Source of the DNA: Paraburkholderia sacchari
Lineage (GTDB): Bacteria; Pseudomonadota; Gammaproteobacteria; Burkholderiales; Burkholderiaceae
Length of the DNA: 64,000 nt
Assembly (NCBI RefSeq): GCF_000785435.2
Contig: NZ_JTDB02000007.1
Coordinates: 191,745-255,744, forward strand
Direction of reading: 5' to 3'
The translations under genes were made by a program, and so were the position numbers. Below, piece by piece: positions 1-8,420 of the stretch; position 1 is the first letter of the stretch, and each line of letters begins with the position of its first letter. The notes below the pieces were generated by a model. That model saw only the letters and a list, made by a program, of their open reading frames with translations, had not been told where the DNA came from and did not search any database.

Positions 1-588
1 GCTCCGGAGTTGATTAACCGTCCATACCGGGAAATCGCCTCGTCGGCAGGGGTGGCGCTTGGCGCGATTGGCGGCGTGTTCGATGACCTGCGTGAACGCG
101 GTCTACTCGCAGGCACGGAAGACCGGCGCTTGATCGATCCTGCCGCCCTGAGGGAAGAGTGGGCAATCAATTACTCGCTTCGCCTGCTGCCGAAGCTCAA
201 CGCACAACGATTTGCGATCGATGATCCTGCGTGGTGGCAGCGCGCGGAACTTCCTGCCGGGCAAGCCTGGTGGAGCGGGGAAGTCGCCGCCGCAAAACTG
301 ACCCGGCAGCTTCGGCCGGCCTCGCAGACACTGTATGTCGAACCCGCAGCGAGACCGGCGGTCATGATGGCGCTGGCGAAGCAACACCGCTTTCGCGCCG
401 ATCCCGCAGGCAGCCTGGAGATCGTCGATGCCTTCTGGCATCTCGACGACATGCGGACCGCGCAGCTGACGGCGCCACCTTTGCTCGTGTATGCGGATCT
501 CCTGCGCACGAGAGAGCCTCGCAATGCGGAGGCAGCCGCGTTGATTCGCGATCAATGGAGTGGGGTGAATGACGGTCATATCTCTTAA
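1..588 (+). CDS. AbiEi-like antitoxin of a type IV toxin-antitoxin pair (5' end outside window)
   Basis: The frame is open from the first base, so the true start lies left of the window. The visible part begins in what looks like a winged helix-turn-helix (residues reading NRPYREIASSAGVALGAIGG), followed by an alpha/beta domain of about 150 residues. The next gene overlaps it by 20 bp in another frame and encodes an AbiEii-type nucleotidyltransferase, which is the usual antitoxin-toxin order and coupling in type IV abortive-infection AbiE systems. In that family the antitoxin binds DNA and represses its own operon; this is known for the family and only inferred here. The N-terminus and promoter are not visible. 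Confidence 0.68.
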   Translation, partial: APELINRPYREIASSAGVALGAIGGVFDDLRERGLLAGTEDRRLIDPAALREEWAINYSLRLLPKLNAQRFAIDDPAWWQRAELPAGQAWWSGEVAAAKLTRQLRPASQTLYVEPAARPAVMMALAKQHRFRADPAGSLEIVDAFWHLDDMRTAQLTAPPLLVYADLLRTREPRNAEAAALIRDQWSGVNDGHIS

Positions 589-1432
589 GACGCCGCTCCC
601 GCCGGGAAAGCAGGCAGTGTTGACGGTCATGGATCGCGTGGCCCGGCGCACGAACCTGCAGTACTTCGTTGTCGGTGCGACAGCCAGAGATATCCTGATG
701 TACCACCTGCATGGATTTCCTCTCAACCGCGCCAGTCCCGACATCGATTTCGCAATGGCCATCGAAAGCTGGCCAGCATTCGAAGCGCTGCGAACCGGGC
801 TTCTTGGTGAGCCGGGGTTCCGTCTGGACGGGAAGATTGTGCATCGGCTTCATTATTCGCCCGCGGCAGGCGATGGCTTTCCGGTGGATCTGGTCCCGTT
901 CGGCGGTGTCGAGGTTTCTCCGTCGCAAGTGGCGTGGCCACCGGACATGGCAATTGTGATGAATGTGGCGGGCTACGCCGAAGCGCTGGATAGTGCGGTG
1001 ACCGTACGCATCGCGGACCGTTGCGAGATTCGCGTTGCGTCGATACCGGGTCTCGTGATGACGAAACTGATCGCGTGGCTGGACCGCGGGCAGTCCAATC
1101 CGAAAGACGCGGTGGATTTCCGGTATCTGCTGGAAAACTATGCGACCGCCGGCAACGCCGACAGGCTTTATGGGGAAGAGTTGCCGTTGCTGGCAGCGTG
1201 CGATTACGCGTTCGAACGCGCGGGTCCGAGATTGCTCGGAATGGATATCGCGTCCATCGCTTCGGCGCGAAGCAGGCAACAGCTCGCCCACATTCTGGCC
1301 GATCCCGAACTGCACGACCGGCTGGTCATGCATATGCTGCGGGGCGGCGTTCATTCGGGAGAGCCTGTAGCGGCGATCGAGAGCCGGCTCGTTGAATTCA
1401 GGATCGGGCTGCTGGATTGGCCGGGGCCGTGA
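569..1432 (+). CDS. AbiEii/AbiGii-type nucleotidyltransferase toxin
   Basis: This 287-residue protein shows the polymerase-beta-like nucleotidyltransferase layout of AbiEii toxins. There is a GATARDIL segment near residue 35 (matching the G[S/A]-x-x-R nucleotide motif), an acidic SPDIDFAM motif near residue 52 (D-x-D metal ligands), a conserved lysine in VMTKLIAWLDR near residue 170, and a KDAVDFRYLL motif soon after. AbiEii toxins are nucleotidyltransferases that act on RNA, tRNA in the studied relatives; the target here is unknown. Its ATG lies inside the upstream antitoxin gene (20 bp overlap), so translation is probably coupled. It ends just ahead of a tRNA-Leu gene on the other strand. 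Confidence 0.8.
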   Translation: MTVISLKTPLPPGKQAVLTVMDRVARRTNLQYFVVGATARDILMYHLHGFPLNRASPDIDFAMAIESWPAFEALRTGLLGEPGFRLDGKIVHRLHYSPAAGDGFPVDLVPFGGVEVSPSQVAWPPDMAIVMNVAGYAEALDSAVTVRIADRCEIRVASIPGLVMTKLIAWLDRGQSNPKDAVDFRYLLENYATAGNADRLYGEELPLLAACDYAFERAGPRLLGMDIASIASARSRQQLAHILADPELHDRLVMHMLRGGVHSGEPVAAIESRLVEFRIGLLDWPGP

Positions 1433-1490
1433 TTTCCTTGCTGTACGGCTTTTCGCTGAAAGCGGGCACGGTTTCAGTCGCGCAAAAACG

Positions 1491-1516
1491 AAAAAGCCCG
1501 CAATTTGCGGGCTTTT
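1491..1516 (-). terminator. Intrinsic terminator of the first tRNA-Leu gene
   Basis: An A-run, GCCCGCAA-TTTGCGGGC hairpin and T-run, readable in both directions. It lies 27 bp past the 3' end of the tRNA-Leu at 1543 and 58 bp past the AbiEii stop, so it may serve both convergent units. Confidence 0.75.
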
Positions 1517-1542
1517 CGATGAAACCGTGACTTGAAGAAGCG

Positions 1543-1629
1543 TGGTGCCCAGGAGAGGACTCGAACCTCCACAGTGTTGCCACCGCCAGGACCTGAACCT
1601 GGTGCGTCTACCAATTCCGCCACCTGGGC
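1543..1629 (-). tRNA. tRNA-Leu (CAG), copy 1
   Basis: Reading the minus strand gives a class II tRNA of 87 nt including an encoded CCA. The acceptor stem GCCCAGG pairs with CCTGGGC, the D-arm reads GGCGGAATTGGTAGAC, the anticodon loop is TTCAGGT (anticodon CAG), a long variable arm is present and the T-arm reads GGTTCGAGTCC. It differs from the second copy at 1859 by one base. Confidence 0.97.
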
Positions 1630-1650
1630 ACGTCTTCAAGCTAGACAGCG

Positions 1651-1678
1651 ATTATAGCGTGTTCGCGAACCCTGTCAA
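1651..1678 (-). promoter_or_regulatory. Sigma-70 promoter of tRNA-Leu copy 1
   Basis: On the minus strand TTGACA (1673-1678) and TATAAT (1651-1656) are separated by 16 bp and lie about 22 bp before the mature 5' end. Both hexamers are consensus. Confidence 0.8.
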
Positions 1679-1823
1679 TCAATCTTTTCAAAAAATCTTC
1701 ACATCGCGAAAGATCTGCATCCGCGCGAGGGAAGCCGCGAAACATTCGGCGCAGCGTGCCGATGCTGCTGTTCTGCGGACCCGCGCCGCCAGGCGCACAT
1801 CTGGAAACGACGACCCGGAAACG

Positions 1824-1852
1824 AAAAAAGCCGGCATAAAGCCGGCTTTTTT
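1824..1852 (-). terminator. Intrinsic terminator of the second tRNA-Leu gene
   Basis: AAAAAAGCCGGC-ATAAA-GCCGGCTTTTTT hairpin starting 7 bp beyond the 3' end of the tRNA at 1859. It separates the two tRNA genes into independent units. Confidence 0.8.
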
Positions 1853-1858
1853 GAATCT

Positions 1859-1945
1859 TGGTGCCCAAGAGAGGACTCGAACCTCCACAGTGTTGCCACC
1901 GCCAGGACCTGAACCTGGTGCGTCTACCAATTCCGCCACCTGGGC
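1859..1945 (-). tRNA. tRNA-Leu (CAG), copy 2
   Basis: Same 87-nt tRNA-Leu(CAG) as copy 1, with encoded CCA. The only difference I find is in the 3' acceptor strand (CTTGGGC instead of CCTGGGC), which turns the sixth acceptor pair into a G-U wobble. It has its own promoter and terminator. Confidence 0.97.
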
Positions 1946-1996
1946 AAGGTGTCGCTTACTACTTGCTGCTGCGCTTGTCGTGCAGCAGAGAACGAA

Positions 1997-2024
1997 ATTC
2001 TAGCGTGTCTGTAGGGCCTGTCAA
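1997..2024 (-). promoter_or_regulatory. Sigma-70 promoter of tRNA-Leu copy 2
   Basis: On the minus strand TTGACA (2019-2024) and TAGAAT (1997-2002) are separated by 16 bp. The spacing matches that of copy 1, while the surrounding sequence differs. Confidence 0.78.
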
Positions 2025-2153
2025 GGCCCTTTTGAGGAAATTTGAGAAAAAAGTGCAGCGTCGGCGTTGGTCGCGAGTCCGGCGCGCGAGCTGCGAGCAG
2101 CGGGCGTGCGCGAGCTTCCACGCTGAATTGCCGGGCGCGGCGCGGGTGTTAGA

Positions 2154-4730
2154 ATGCCTCGCAGCAAGACCGGGCGCGGCATGATTTCGCGTGTCCGCGC
2201 ACTATCCGACGTCCACGCCACGAGAACAACCATCGACAAGCCCTTGAGCAAATATCCCTATCCGATTCCCAGCCGCGAGGAGATTCTCGGCGTGCTGCGG
2301 ACCAGCGAATCGCCCTGTACCGCGAACGATATCGCCGAGGCTCTCGCCATCAAGCGCCAGGAGCGTGAAGGGTTTTTCAGGCGGCTCGCCGCGATGGAGC
2401 GCGACGGGCAGATCCGGCTCGACTCGCGCGGCCATTATCAGCTTGCGCATCCTTCCAACTTCGTCGCGGGCCGGGTCCAGGGCCATCGTGATGGCTACGG
2501 CTTTCTCGTGCGCGACGACGGCCAGGACGATCTGTTCCTGCCGCAAGGCGAGATGCAGAAGGTCATGCACAACGACCGCGTGCTCGCGCGCATCGTCGGC
2601 TACGACCGCCGCGGGCGTCCGGAAGGGCACATCGTCGAGGTCACGGACCGCGCGAACCGCAGCGTGATCGGGCGGCTGCTCAATGAAAACGGCGCGCTCA
2701 TCGTCGCGCCCGAAGACAAGCGCATCGGCCACGACATTCTCGTCACGCAGAATGCGAAGAAGGCCAAGGTCGGGCAGGTGGTGGTGGTCGAGCTCACGGA
2801 CTTCCCGAGCCGCCACTCGCAGCCGCTCGGCCGCGTGCTGGAAGTGCTCGGCGACATCGACGACCCCGGCATGGAGATCGAGATCGCCGTGCGCAAGTAC
2901 GGCGTGCCGCACGAGTTCAGCAAGCCCGCGCTCGACGAAGCCGCGAAGCTGCCCGACGCCGTGCGTCCCACCGATATCCGCTATCGCATCGATCTGCGCG
3001 ACGTGCCGCTCGTCACCATCGACGGTGAAGATGCGCGCGACTTCGACGACGCCGTTTACTGCGAACCGATGAAGGTCGGGCGCGGCGACGGCTTCCGTCT
3101 GCTCGTGGCCATCGCCGACGTCTCGCACTACGTGCAGCCGGGCGGCGGGCTCGATGTGGACGCCATCGAGCGCAGCACCTCGGTGTACTTCCCGCGCCGC
3201 GTGATTCCGATGCTGCCCGAGAAGCTCTCGAACGGGCTGTGCTCGCTCAATCCACATGTGGACCGCTGCGTGCTCGTGTGCGACATGGTCATCACCGCGC
3301 GCGGCGAGATCAAGGCGTATCAGTTCTACCCGGGCGTGATGCACTCGGCGGCGCGTCTCACGTATACCGAGGTCGCCGCGGTGCTCAAGAACACCAAGGG
3401 GCCGGAGGCCGCGCGCCGCGCCGCGCTGATGCCGCATTTGCAGAACCTCTACGGCGTCTACAAGGCGCTGTTCGCGGCGCGCCAGAAGCGCGGCGCGATC
3501 GACTTCGACACGACCGAGACCTATATCGTCTGCAACGCGCAGGGCAAGATCGAGCAGATCGTGCCGCGCCAGCGCAACGACGCGCACAAGCTGATCGAAG
3601 AATGCATGCTTGCGGCCAACGTCTGCGCGGCGGACTTCATGAAGCGCAACAAGCATCCGGGCCTGTACCGGGTGCACGCGGGGCCGAGCGCGGAAAAGCT
3701 CGAAAACCTGCGCACCTTCCTGCGCGGCATGGGGCTTTCGCTGGGCGGCGGCGACACGCCTCACGCGAGCGACTACGCGGCGCTGATGGCGCACATCCGC
3801 GACCGGCCCGATGCGCAGATGTTGCAAACGATGCTGCTGCGCTCGATGCAGCAGGCTGTCTACAGCCCGGACAACATCGGCCACTTCGGTTTGGCTTACG
3901 AGGCCTACGCGCACTTCACGAGCCCGATTCGCCGCTATCCCGACCTGCTCACGCACCGCTCGATATACGCGATCCTGCAGGGCAAGAAGTATCAGCCGGC
4001 GGCGCCCGACGGCGTCGAGCTCAACACGGCTCTCTCGCCGCGCGCCCGCGCGATGCAGGCCGAAGACGAGGCGAAGCGCGGCAAGCGTGCGCGCGGCGCG
4101 AATACGGCCATCTGGGAAGAGCTCGGCTTGCACTGCTCGGCCAACGAGCGTCGCGCCGATGAAGCTTCGCGCGACGTCGAGGCATGGCTCAAGTGCTACT
4201 TCATGCGCGACAAGCTTGGCGAGGAATATGGCGGAATGGTGAGCGGCGTGACGTCGTTCGGCATTTTCGTGCAGCTCGATTCGCTGTTCATCGAAGGCCT
4301 CGTGCATGTGACGGAACTGGGCTCGGACTATTTCCAGTACGACGAAATCAAGAACGAGCTGCGCGGCGAGCGCACCGGCATCCGCTACCGTCTTTCGGAC
4401 CGCGTGCGCGTGCAGGTGAGCCGCGTCGATCTCGATGCGCGCAAGATCGATTTCCGCCTCGTGCGCGATACGCCGGTCAAGCCCGCTCTGAATCGCGGCG
4501 GGCAAGGCCAGCAGGAACGTGGCGGGCCGCAAGAGGGCGGGCCGCGCGTGCGGTCGCTGCAGCAGGGCCAGGGCGGCCAGGGCGGAGACGTCCGGCGCAA
4601 GAAGGCCGCACCGGCGCCGAGTGCGGCCGTGAAGGAAGCGCGCGCAGCACGCAGCGCGGCGAAGACCGCAAAGAAGCGCGCGGCATCGAAGTCGGCGGCC
4701 AAGAAGCCGGTATCGCGCAAGAAGCGCTGA
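2154..4730 (+). CDS. rnr: Ribonuclease R
   Basis: A 3'-to-5' hydrolytic exoribonuclease of the RNase II/RNB family that degrades structured RNA and acts in trans-translation quality control. Domains in order: an N-terminal helix-turn-helix-like region (near residues 45-95), two cold-shock RNA-binding domains, the RNB catalytic domain with the IDGEDARDFDDAV metal-binding motif (near residue 290), a C-terminal S1 domain (GMVSGVTSFGIFVQ) and a tail very rich in Lys, Arg, Ala and Gln. The length of 858 residues is typical. The start is uncertain: no strong ribosome-binding site precedes the ATG at 2154 or 2181, and a TTG at 2244 gives a protein beginning at the conserved SKYPYPIPSREEI, as I recall for Burkholderia homologues. 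rlmB follows on the same strand. Confidence 0.96.
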   Translation: MPRSKTGRGMISRVRALSDVHATRTTIDKPLSKYPYPIPSREEILGVLRTSESPCTANDIAEALAIKRQEREGFFRRLAAMERDGQIRLDSRGHYQLAHPSNFVAGRVQGHRDGYGFLVRDDGQDDLFLPQGEMQKVMHNDRVLARIVGYDRRGRPEGHIVEVTDRANRSVIGRLLNENGALIVAPEDKRIGHDILVTQNAKKAKVGQVVVVELTDFPSRHSQPLGRVLEVLGDIDDPGMEIEIAVRKYGVPHEFSKPALDEAAKLPDAVRPTDIRYRIDLRDVPLVTIDGEDARDFDDAVYCEPMKVGRGDGFRLLVAIADVSHYVQPGGGLDVDAIERSTSVYFPRRVIPMLPEKLSNGLCSLNPHVDRCVLVCDMVITARGEIKAYQFYPGVMHSAARLTYTEVAAVLKNTKGPEAARRAALMPHLQNLYGVYKALFAARQKRGAIDFDTTETYIVCNAQGKIEQIVPRQRNDAHKLIEECMLAANVCAADFMKRNKHPGLYRVHAGPSAEKLENLRTFLRGMGLSLGGGDTPHASDYAALMAHIRDRPDAQMLQTMLLRSMQQAVYSPDNIGHFGLAYEAYAHFTSPIRRYPDLLTHRSIYAILQGKKYQPAAPDGVELNTALSPRARAMQAEDEAKRGKRARGANTAIWEELGLHCSANERRADEASRDVEAWLKCYFMRDKLGEEYGGMVSGVTSFGIFVQLDSLFIEGLVHVTELGSDYFQYDEIKNELRGERTGIRYRLSDRVRVQVSRVDLDARKIDFRLVRDTPVKPALNRGGQGQQERGGPQEGGPRVRSLQQGQGGQGGDVRRKKAAPAPSAAVKEARAARSAAKTAKKRAASKSAAKKPVSRKKR

Positions 4731-5001
4731 AGCCGTGCTGCGCGCGAGAGCGTGCAGCATTGGTAGCAACCATGCGCCGCGCCGCGAATGCCGCGCGGCG
4801 CACGCACGTTTAGCAGACACGCCGGGTTTTTCGCTGAGGTGGCCATCGAAATGGCCGCCGACGCGGGCAGGGCGTGCCCGGCCGCATGTCGGCCGGCAGA
4901 ATCACATTCGTTCGCGGCACGAGGCTCAAAACACGAGACTCGAGGCACGAGGCCGCAGGCCATGTGCGCCGCGAACCGTTCACCAGGGGTTGTATCCAGT
5001 C

Positions 5002-5745
5002 ATGTCACGTCTCAAGGTTCTTTACGGGTTTCATGCGGTGACCGCACGCTTGCGGCACGACGCGTCCACGGTCGAGGATGTCTATTACGACACGACGCGG
5101 CGCGATCGCCGCATGCAGGATTTCCTGCACGCCGCGAAGGAAGCGGGCGTGCGCATCATCGCCGCGGACGAGACGCGCTTGTGGGGCCTCGCGCGCACGG
5201 AGCGCCATCAGGGCGTGGTCGCGCGCGTGCACGATCTGCCGCTCGCGCAGAACCTGGCCGAGCTGCTCGACGGCATCCAGGGGGCGCCGCTGCTGCTCGT
5301 GCTCGACGGCGTGACCGACCCGCACAACCTCGGCGCGTGCCTGCGCGTGGCCGATGCAGCCGGCGCGCACGCCGTGATCGCGCCGCGCGATCGCGCCGTG
5401 GGCCTGAACGCCACCGCCGCGAAAGTCGCGAGCGGCGCGGCCGATACGATTCCGTACATCACCGTCACGAACCTCGCGCGCGCGCTGCGCGAACTGAAGG
5501 ACGCGGGCGTATGGGTGGTCGGCACGGCGGGCGAGGCGAGCGCGAGCCTGTATCAGACGAAGCTCGACGGCCCCGTCGCGCTCGTGATGGGCGCCGAAGG
5601 CGAGGGCATGCGCCGCCTCACGCGCGAAACCTGCGACGAGGTCATGCACATTCCGATGGCCGGCACGGTCGAGAGCCTGAACGTTTCCGTCGCTTCGGGC
5701 GTGTGCCTGTTCGAGGCGGTGCGTCAACGTTCGGTCGCGCGCTGA
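5002..5745 (+). CDS. rlmB: 23S rRNA (guanosine-2251-2'-O)-methyltransferase RlmB
   Basis: A SpoU/TrmH-family enzyme that methylates the ribose of G2251 in the peptidyl-transferase region of 23S rRNA using S-adenosylmethionine. The 247 residues carry an N-terminal substrate-binding domain and the knotted SPOUT domain. Its motifs are LDGVTDPHNLGACLR, then LVMGAEGEGMRRL, then IPMAGTVESLNVSVASG, which supplies the conserved Asn and Ser. I chose the ATG at 5002, which begins the conserved SRLKVLYGFHAV sequence; the frame is open upstream but has no family similarity there. The pairing with rnr is common in betaproteobacteria; here 271 bp without a gene separate them. Confidence 0.95.
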   Translation: MSRLKVLYGFHAVTARLRHDASTVEDVYYDTTRRDRRMQDFLHAAKEAGVRIIAADETRLWGLARTERHQGVVARVHDLPLAQNLAELLDGIQGAPLLLVLDGVTDPHNLGACLRVADAAGAHAVIAPRDRAVGLNATAAKVASGAADTIPYITVTNLARALRELKDAGVWVVGTAGEASASLYQTKLDGPVALVMGAEGEGMRRLTRETCDEVMHIPMAGTVESLNVSVASGVCLFEAVRQRSVAR

Positions 5746-5757
5746 CGCGTCCCGCAC

Positions 5758-6675
5758 ATGCGGTTCCTGCGCAAGTCGAGGCTCGGCGTGGCTGCGTTCG
5801 CGGCGCTTGCGCTTGCCGCGTGCGCGCCCGCCACGATCGTCGATCGCGGCGGCTATGTCGCCGATACGCAATATCATGCGCGCAGCGCCGACTCGCGCAT
5901 CCGCTTTCTCGTGGAGCACTACACGCAGGGCGATGAATCCACCGCGCTCGAGGAATTGACGCGCGAGAACGTGAGCGCCCATTACCTCGTTCCCGTGCAT
6001 CCGCCGCTGCGCGACAGCAAGTCCGTCGTGCTGCAGCTCGTGCCCGAGGCGCAACGCGCCTGGCACGCGGGCGCGAGCGAGTGGCAGGGCACGACCGAAC
6101 TCAACGCGGCTTCGATCGGCATCGAAAACGTCAATTCGGGGCCGCTCGAAGACTTGCAGACGACGTCACAAGGCATGCCGGAAGGGACGCCGCCGCGCGA
6201 ATGGGCACCCTGGCCGCCCGATCAGGTCGCGGCGATCATCGCGCTCTCGAAGGACATTGTCACGCGTTACGGCATTGCGCCCACGCGCGTGGTGGGCCAT
6301 AGCGACATCGCTCCGCAGCGCAAGATCGATCCGGGGCCGCTGTTTCCGTGGAAGCAGCTTTACGAGGCGGGCGTGGGCGCATGGCCCGACGACGCCACCG
6401 TTGAAGCCGATCTCGCGGGCCGTGCCCCCGACGCGCCTGCCGACGTGCTCGGCCTGCAAACGAAGCTTGCGCGCTATGGCTACGCGGTCGTGACCGACGG
6501 CGTGCTAGACGCGCGCACGCGGCGCGTGTTCGCGGCCTTCCAGATGCACTTCCGGCCACGCGACTACTCGGGCACGCCCGACGCCGAAACCGATGCGATC
6601 GCGCAGGCGCTGCTCGACAAATACATCGACCGGACGGCACCGGCGCCATCCGGCGCGAACGAAACGGCACCTTGA
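5758..6675 (+). CDS. amiD: N-acetylmuramoyl-L-alanine amidase, AmiD-like lipoprotein
   Basis: A zinc amidase of the amidase_2 family that cleaves the bond between N-acetylmuramic acid and the stem peptide, probably anchored in the outer membrane for cell-wall recycling. The N-terminus has a lipoprotein signal with lipobox LAAC (Cys at about 22). The catalytic domain follows, with zinc-ligand candidates in VEHYTQG (near residue 55) and VVGHSDIAPQRKIDPG (near residue 180). A C-terminal peptidoglycan-binding-type helical domain spans about 225-295. It starts 12 bp after rlmB and could be co-transcribed with it. E. coli AmiD is the closest characterised relative by domain order. Confidence 0.85.
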   Translation: MRFLRKSRLGVAAFAALALAACAPATIVDRGGYVADTQYHARSADSRIRFLVEHYTQGDESTALEELTRENVSAHYLVPVHPPLRDSKSVVLQLVPEAQRAWHAGASEWQGTTELNAASIGIENVNSGPLEDLQTTSQGMPEGTPPREWAPWPPDQVAAIIALSKDIVTRYGIAPTRVVGHSDIAPQRKIDPGPLFPWKQLYEAGVGAWPDDATVEADLAGRAPDAPADVLGLQTKLARYGYAVVTDGVLDARTRRVFAAFQMHFRPRDYSGTPDAETDAIAQALLDKYIDRTAPAPSGANETAP

Positions 6676-6812
6676 ATGCGTTGCGCGGCGTGCGCGCGGC
6701 GTGCGATACGTCGTGCATCGACGCAGCGCTTATGGCGTCTCGCCGGCGGTGCGACGCAACTCCGGTAAACTATGCGCTTTTCGCGTTTTCCTTCCTCGGG
6801 CAGTTCCCCATC

Positions 6813-7505
6813 ATGACTCAAGACGAACTCAAGAAACTGGTCGGCCAGGCCGCCGCAGACTATGTCAACGCGCATGTGCCGGAAGGCGCCGTGATTGGCG
6901 TCGGCACCGGCTCGACCGCGAACTGTTTCATCGACGCGCTGGCCGCCAGCAAAGGCCGCTATCGCGGCGCCGTATCGAGCTCGGTTGCGACCACGGCGCG
7001 TCTCGAAGCGCACGGCTTCAAGATCTACGACCTGAACGAGATCGAATCGCTGCCCGTCTATGTGGACGGCGCCGACGAAATCGACGCATCGGGCGCAATG
7101 ATCAAGGGCGGCGGCGGGGCGCTCACGCGCGAGAAGATCGTCGCGTCGGTGTCGGAAGTGTTCGTGTGCATCGCCGACGCCAGCAAGCGCGTAGGCGTGC
7201 TCGGCCAGTTCCCGCTGCCCATCGAAGTCGTGCCGATGGCGCGCACGGCCATCGGCCGGCGCGTGATGGCGCTCGGCGGCGTGCCGGTGCTGCGCGTGCA
7301 GAAGGACGGCACGCCCTATATCACCGACAACGGCAACGAGATTCTCGACGTGAAGGGCCTGAGCATCAGCGACCCGCGCACGCTCGAGGCGCAAGTCAAC
7401 GCATGGCCCGGCGTCGTGACCGTGGGTCTGTTCGCGGCACGCTGCGCCGATCTGTGCCTGCTCGGCGGCGAGTCGGGCGTCGAGCGCATCGACTACAAGA
7501 GCTGA
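6813..7505 (+). CDS. rpiA: Ribose-5-phosphate isomerase A
   Basis: Interconverts ribose 5-phosphate and ribulose 5-phosphate in the non-oxidative pentose phosphate pathway. The 231 residues show all RpiA signatures: phosphate-loop VGTGSTAN near residue 30, the YVDGADEID active-site segment near 85, and KGGGGALTREKI near 100 with the catalytic glutamate region following. The ATG at 6813 starts the conserved MTQDELKKLVGQAAADYV sequence, so upstream in-frame codons were ignored. It is followed by a convergent Crp-type regulator. Confidence 0.96.
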   Translation: MTQDELKKLVGQAAADYVNAHVPEGAVIGVGTGSTANCFIDALAASKGRYRGAVSSSVATTARLEAHGFKIYDLNEIESLPVYVDGADEIDASGAMIKGGGGALTREKIVASVSEVFVCIADASKRVGVLGQFPLPIEVVPMARTAIGRRVMALGGVPVLRVQKDGTPYITDNGNEILDVKGLSISDPRTLEAQVNAWPGVVTVGLFAARCADLCLLGGESGVERIDYKS

Positions 7506-7636
7506 TTGCCCGAACGAGCGGCGGCGCGAATACCGCTATGCGGTGCGCGTGCCGTCATGCGCCTGCGCTTCGCATCCGATAATCGTTCAGGAATCCAGAT
7601 GATGTGGCGATGCGGGCAGGTTTCGCGACCCGAGCC

Positions 7637-7671
7637 GTCATGACGAGAAAGCATAGCTGTCTCGTCATGAC
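7637..7671. repeat. Perfect 12-bp inverted repeat between convergent rpiA and crp-type gene
   Basis: GTCATGACGAGA and its exact reverse complement TCTCGTCATGAC are separated by 11 nt. Each arm contains the self-palindrome GTCATGAC, so there are two small palindromes inside one large dyad. There is no T-run, so it is not a classical intrinsic terminator. Confidence 0.7.
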
Positions 7672-7685
7672 GTCCAGGGGGCGGC

Positions 7686-8420
7686 TCATTCCACGGTTTC
7701 CGCTTGATGAAGGCGCGGCAGCAAGCGGTCGAACTCGCGGCGCACGAGGCCGTAGCACTCGCAGGCGCGGGCTTCGAGACCCTTGCGGTCGAGCACGCGG
7801 ATGCGGCCGCGGCTGTGTTGGATCAGACCTTCGTGGTGCAGCTTGCCGGCCGCTTCGGTGATGCCCTCGCGGCGCACGCCAAGCATGTCGGCGATGAGCT
7901 GCTGCGTGACCGTCAGGTCGTTCGACGCCACGCGGTCCACTTCGATCAGGAGCCAGCGGCACAGCTGCTTGCTGAGCGAATGATGGCGGTTGCAGGCCGC
8001 GGTTTGCGCCACTTGCGTGAGCAATGCGTGCATGTAGAGCAGCATGAGGCGGCGCAGGAAGTCCGAGCGCGCGAATTGCTGCCGCAGGCTTTGTGCGCTC
8101 ATGCGATACGCGAAGCCCGTGCATTGCACTTGCACGCGGTTGGGCATGGTTTCTCCGCCCGTGAGCACGGGCACGCCGGTCATGCCTTCGCGGCCCACCG
8201 CGGCGATCTCCACGGAGCTCCCGTCTTCCATCGTCGAGAGCATGGAGATGATTGCCGTGGTCGGAAAATAGACGTGATGAATGCGCTGGCCGGAGTCGCA
8301 GAGCAGCTGTTCGGTGCGCAGATGGACGAGTTCGAGATGCGGTGCGAGTGCTTGCCACTCGTGTGACGGCAGTGCCCCGAGCAAATGGTTGCCGTGCAGA
8401 TCCGATTGAAGGGTCAACAT
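7686..8420 (-). CDS. Crp/Fnr-family transcriptional regulator
   Basis: A one-component regulator of 244 residues. An N-terminal cyclic-nucleotide-binding-type beta-barrel spans about residues 15-130 and a Crp-type helix-turn-helix about 165-230 (TVTQQLIADMLGVRREGITE as recognition region). The barrel lacks the FNR cysteine cluster, so oxygen sensing by an iron-sulfur cluster is unlikely, and I see no clear cAMP phosphate-binding cassette. The ligand is unknown. I chose the ATG at 8420 because AGGA sits about 8 nt before it; an in-frame codon at 8450 adds ten residues. Such short Crp-like regulators are numerous in Burkholderia and many have no assigned target. Confidence 0.85.
   Translation of the reverse strand: MLTLQSDLHGNHLLGALPSHEWQALAPHLELVHLRTEQLLCDSGQRIHHVYFPTTAIISMLSTMEDGSSVEIAAVGREGMTGVPVLTGGETMPNRVQVQCTGFAYRMSAQSLRQQFARSDFLRRLMLLYMHALLTQVAQTAACNRHHSLSKQLCRWLLIEVDRVASNDLTVTQQLIADMLGVRREGITEAAGKLHHEGLIQHSRGRIRVLDRKGLEARACECYGLVRREFDRLLPRLHQAETVE

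Noticed and set aside
362..1639. A 425-codon minus-strand frame across the AbiEii gene and a tRNA
   Set aside because: It runs through a tRNA gene and a terminator and has no recognisable domain.
2202..4820. An 872-codon open frame on the minus strand opposite rnr
   Set aside because: It is the antisense shadow of a GC-rich conserved gene; its composition (Arg/Ala/His-rich, no motifs) is typical of such shadows and rnr itself is unmistakable.
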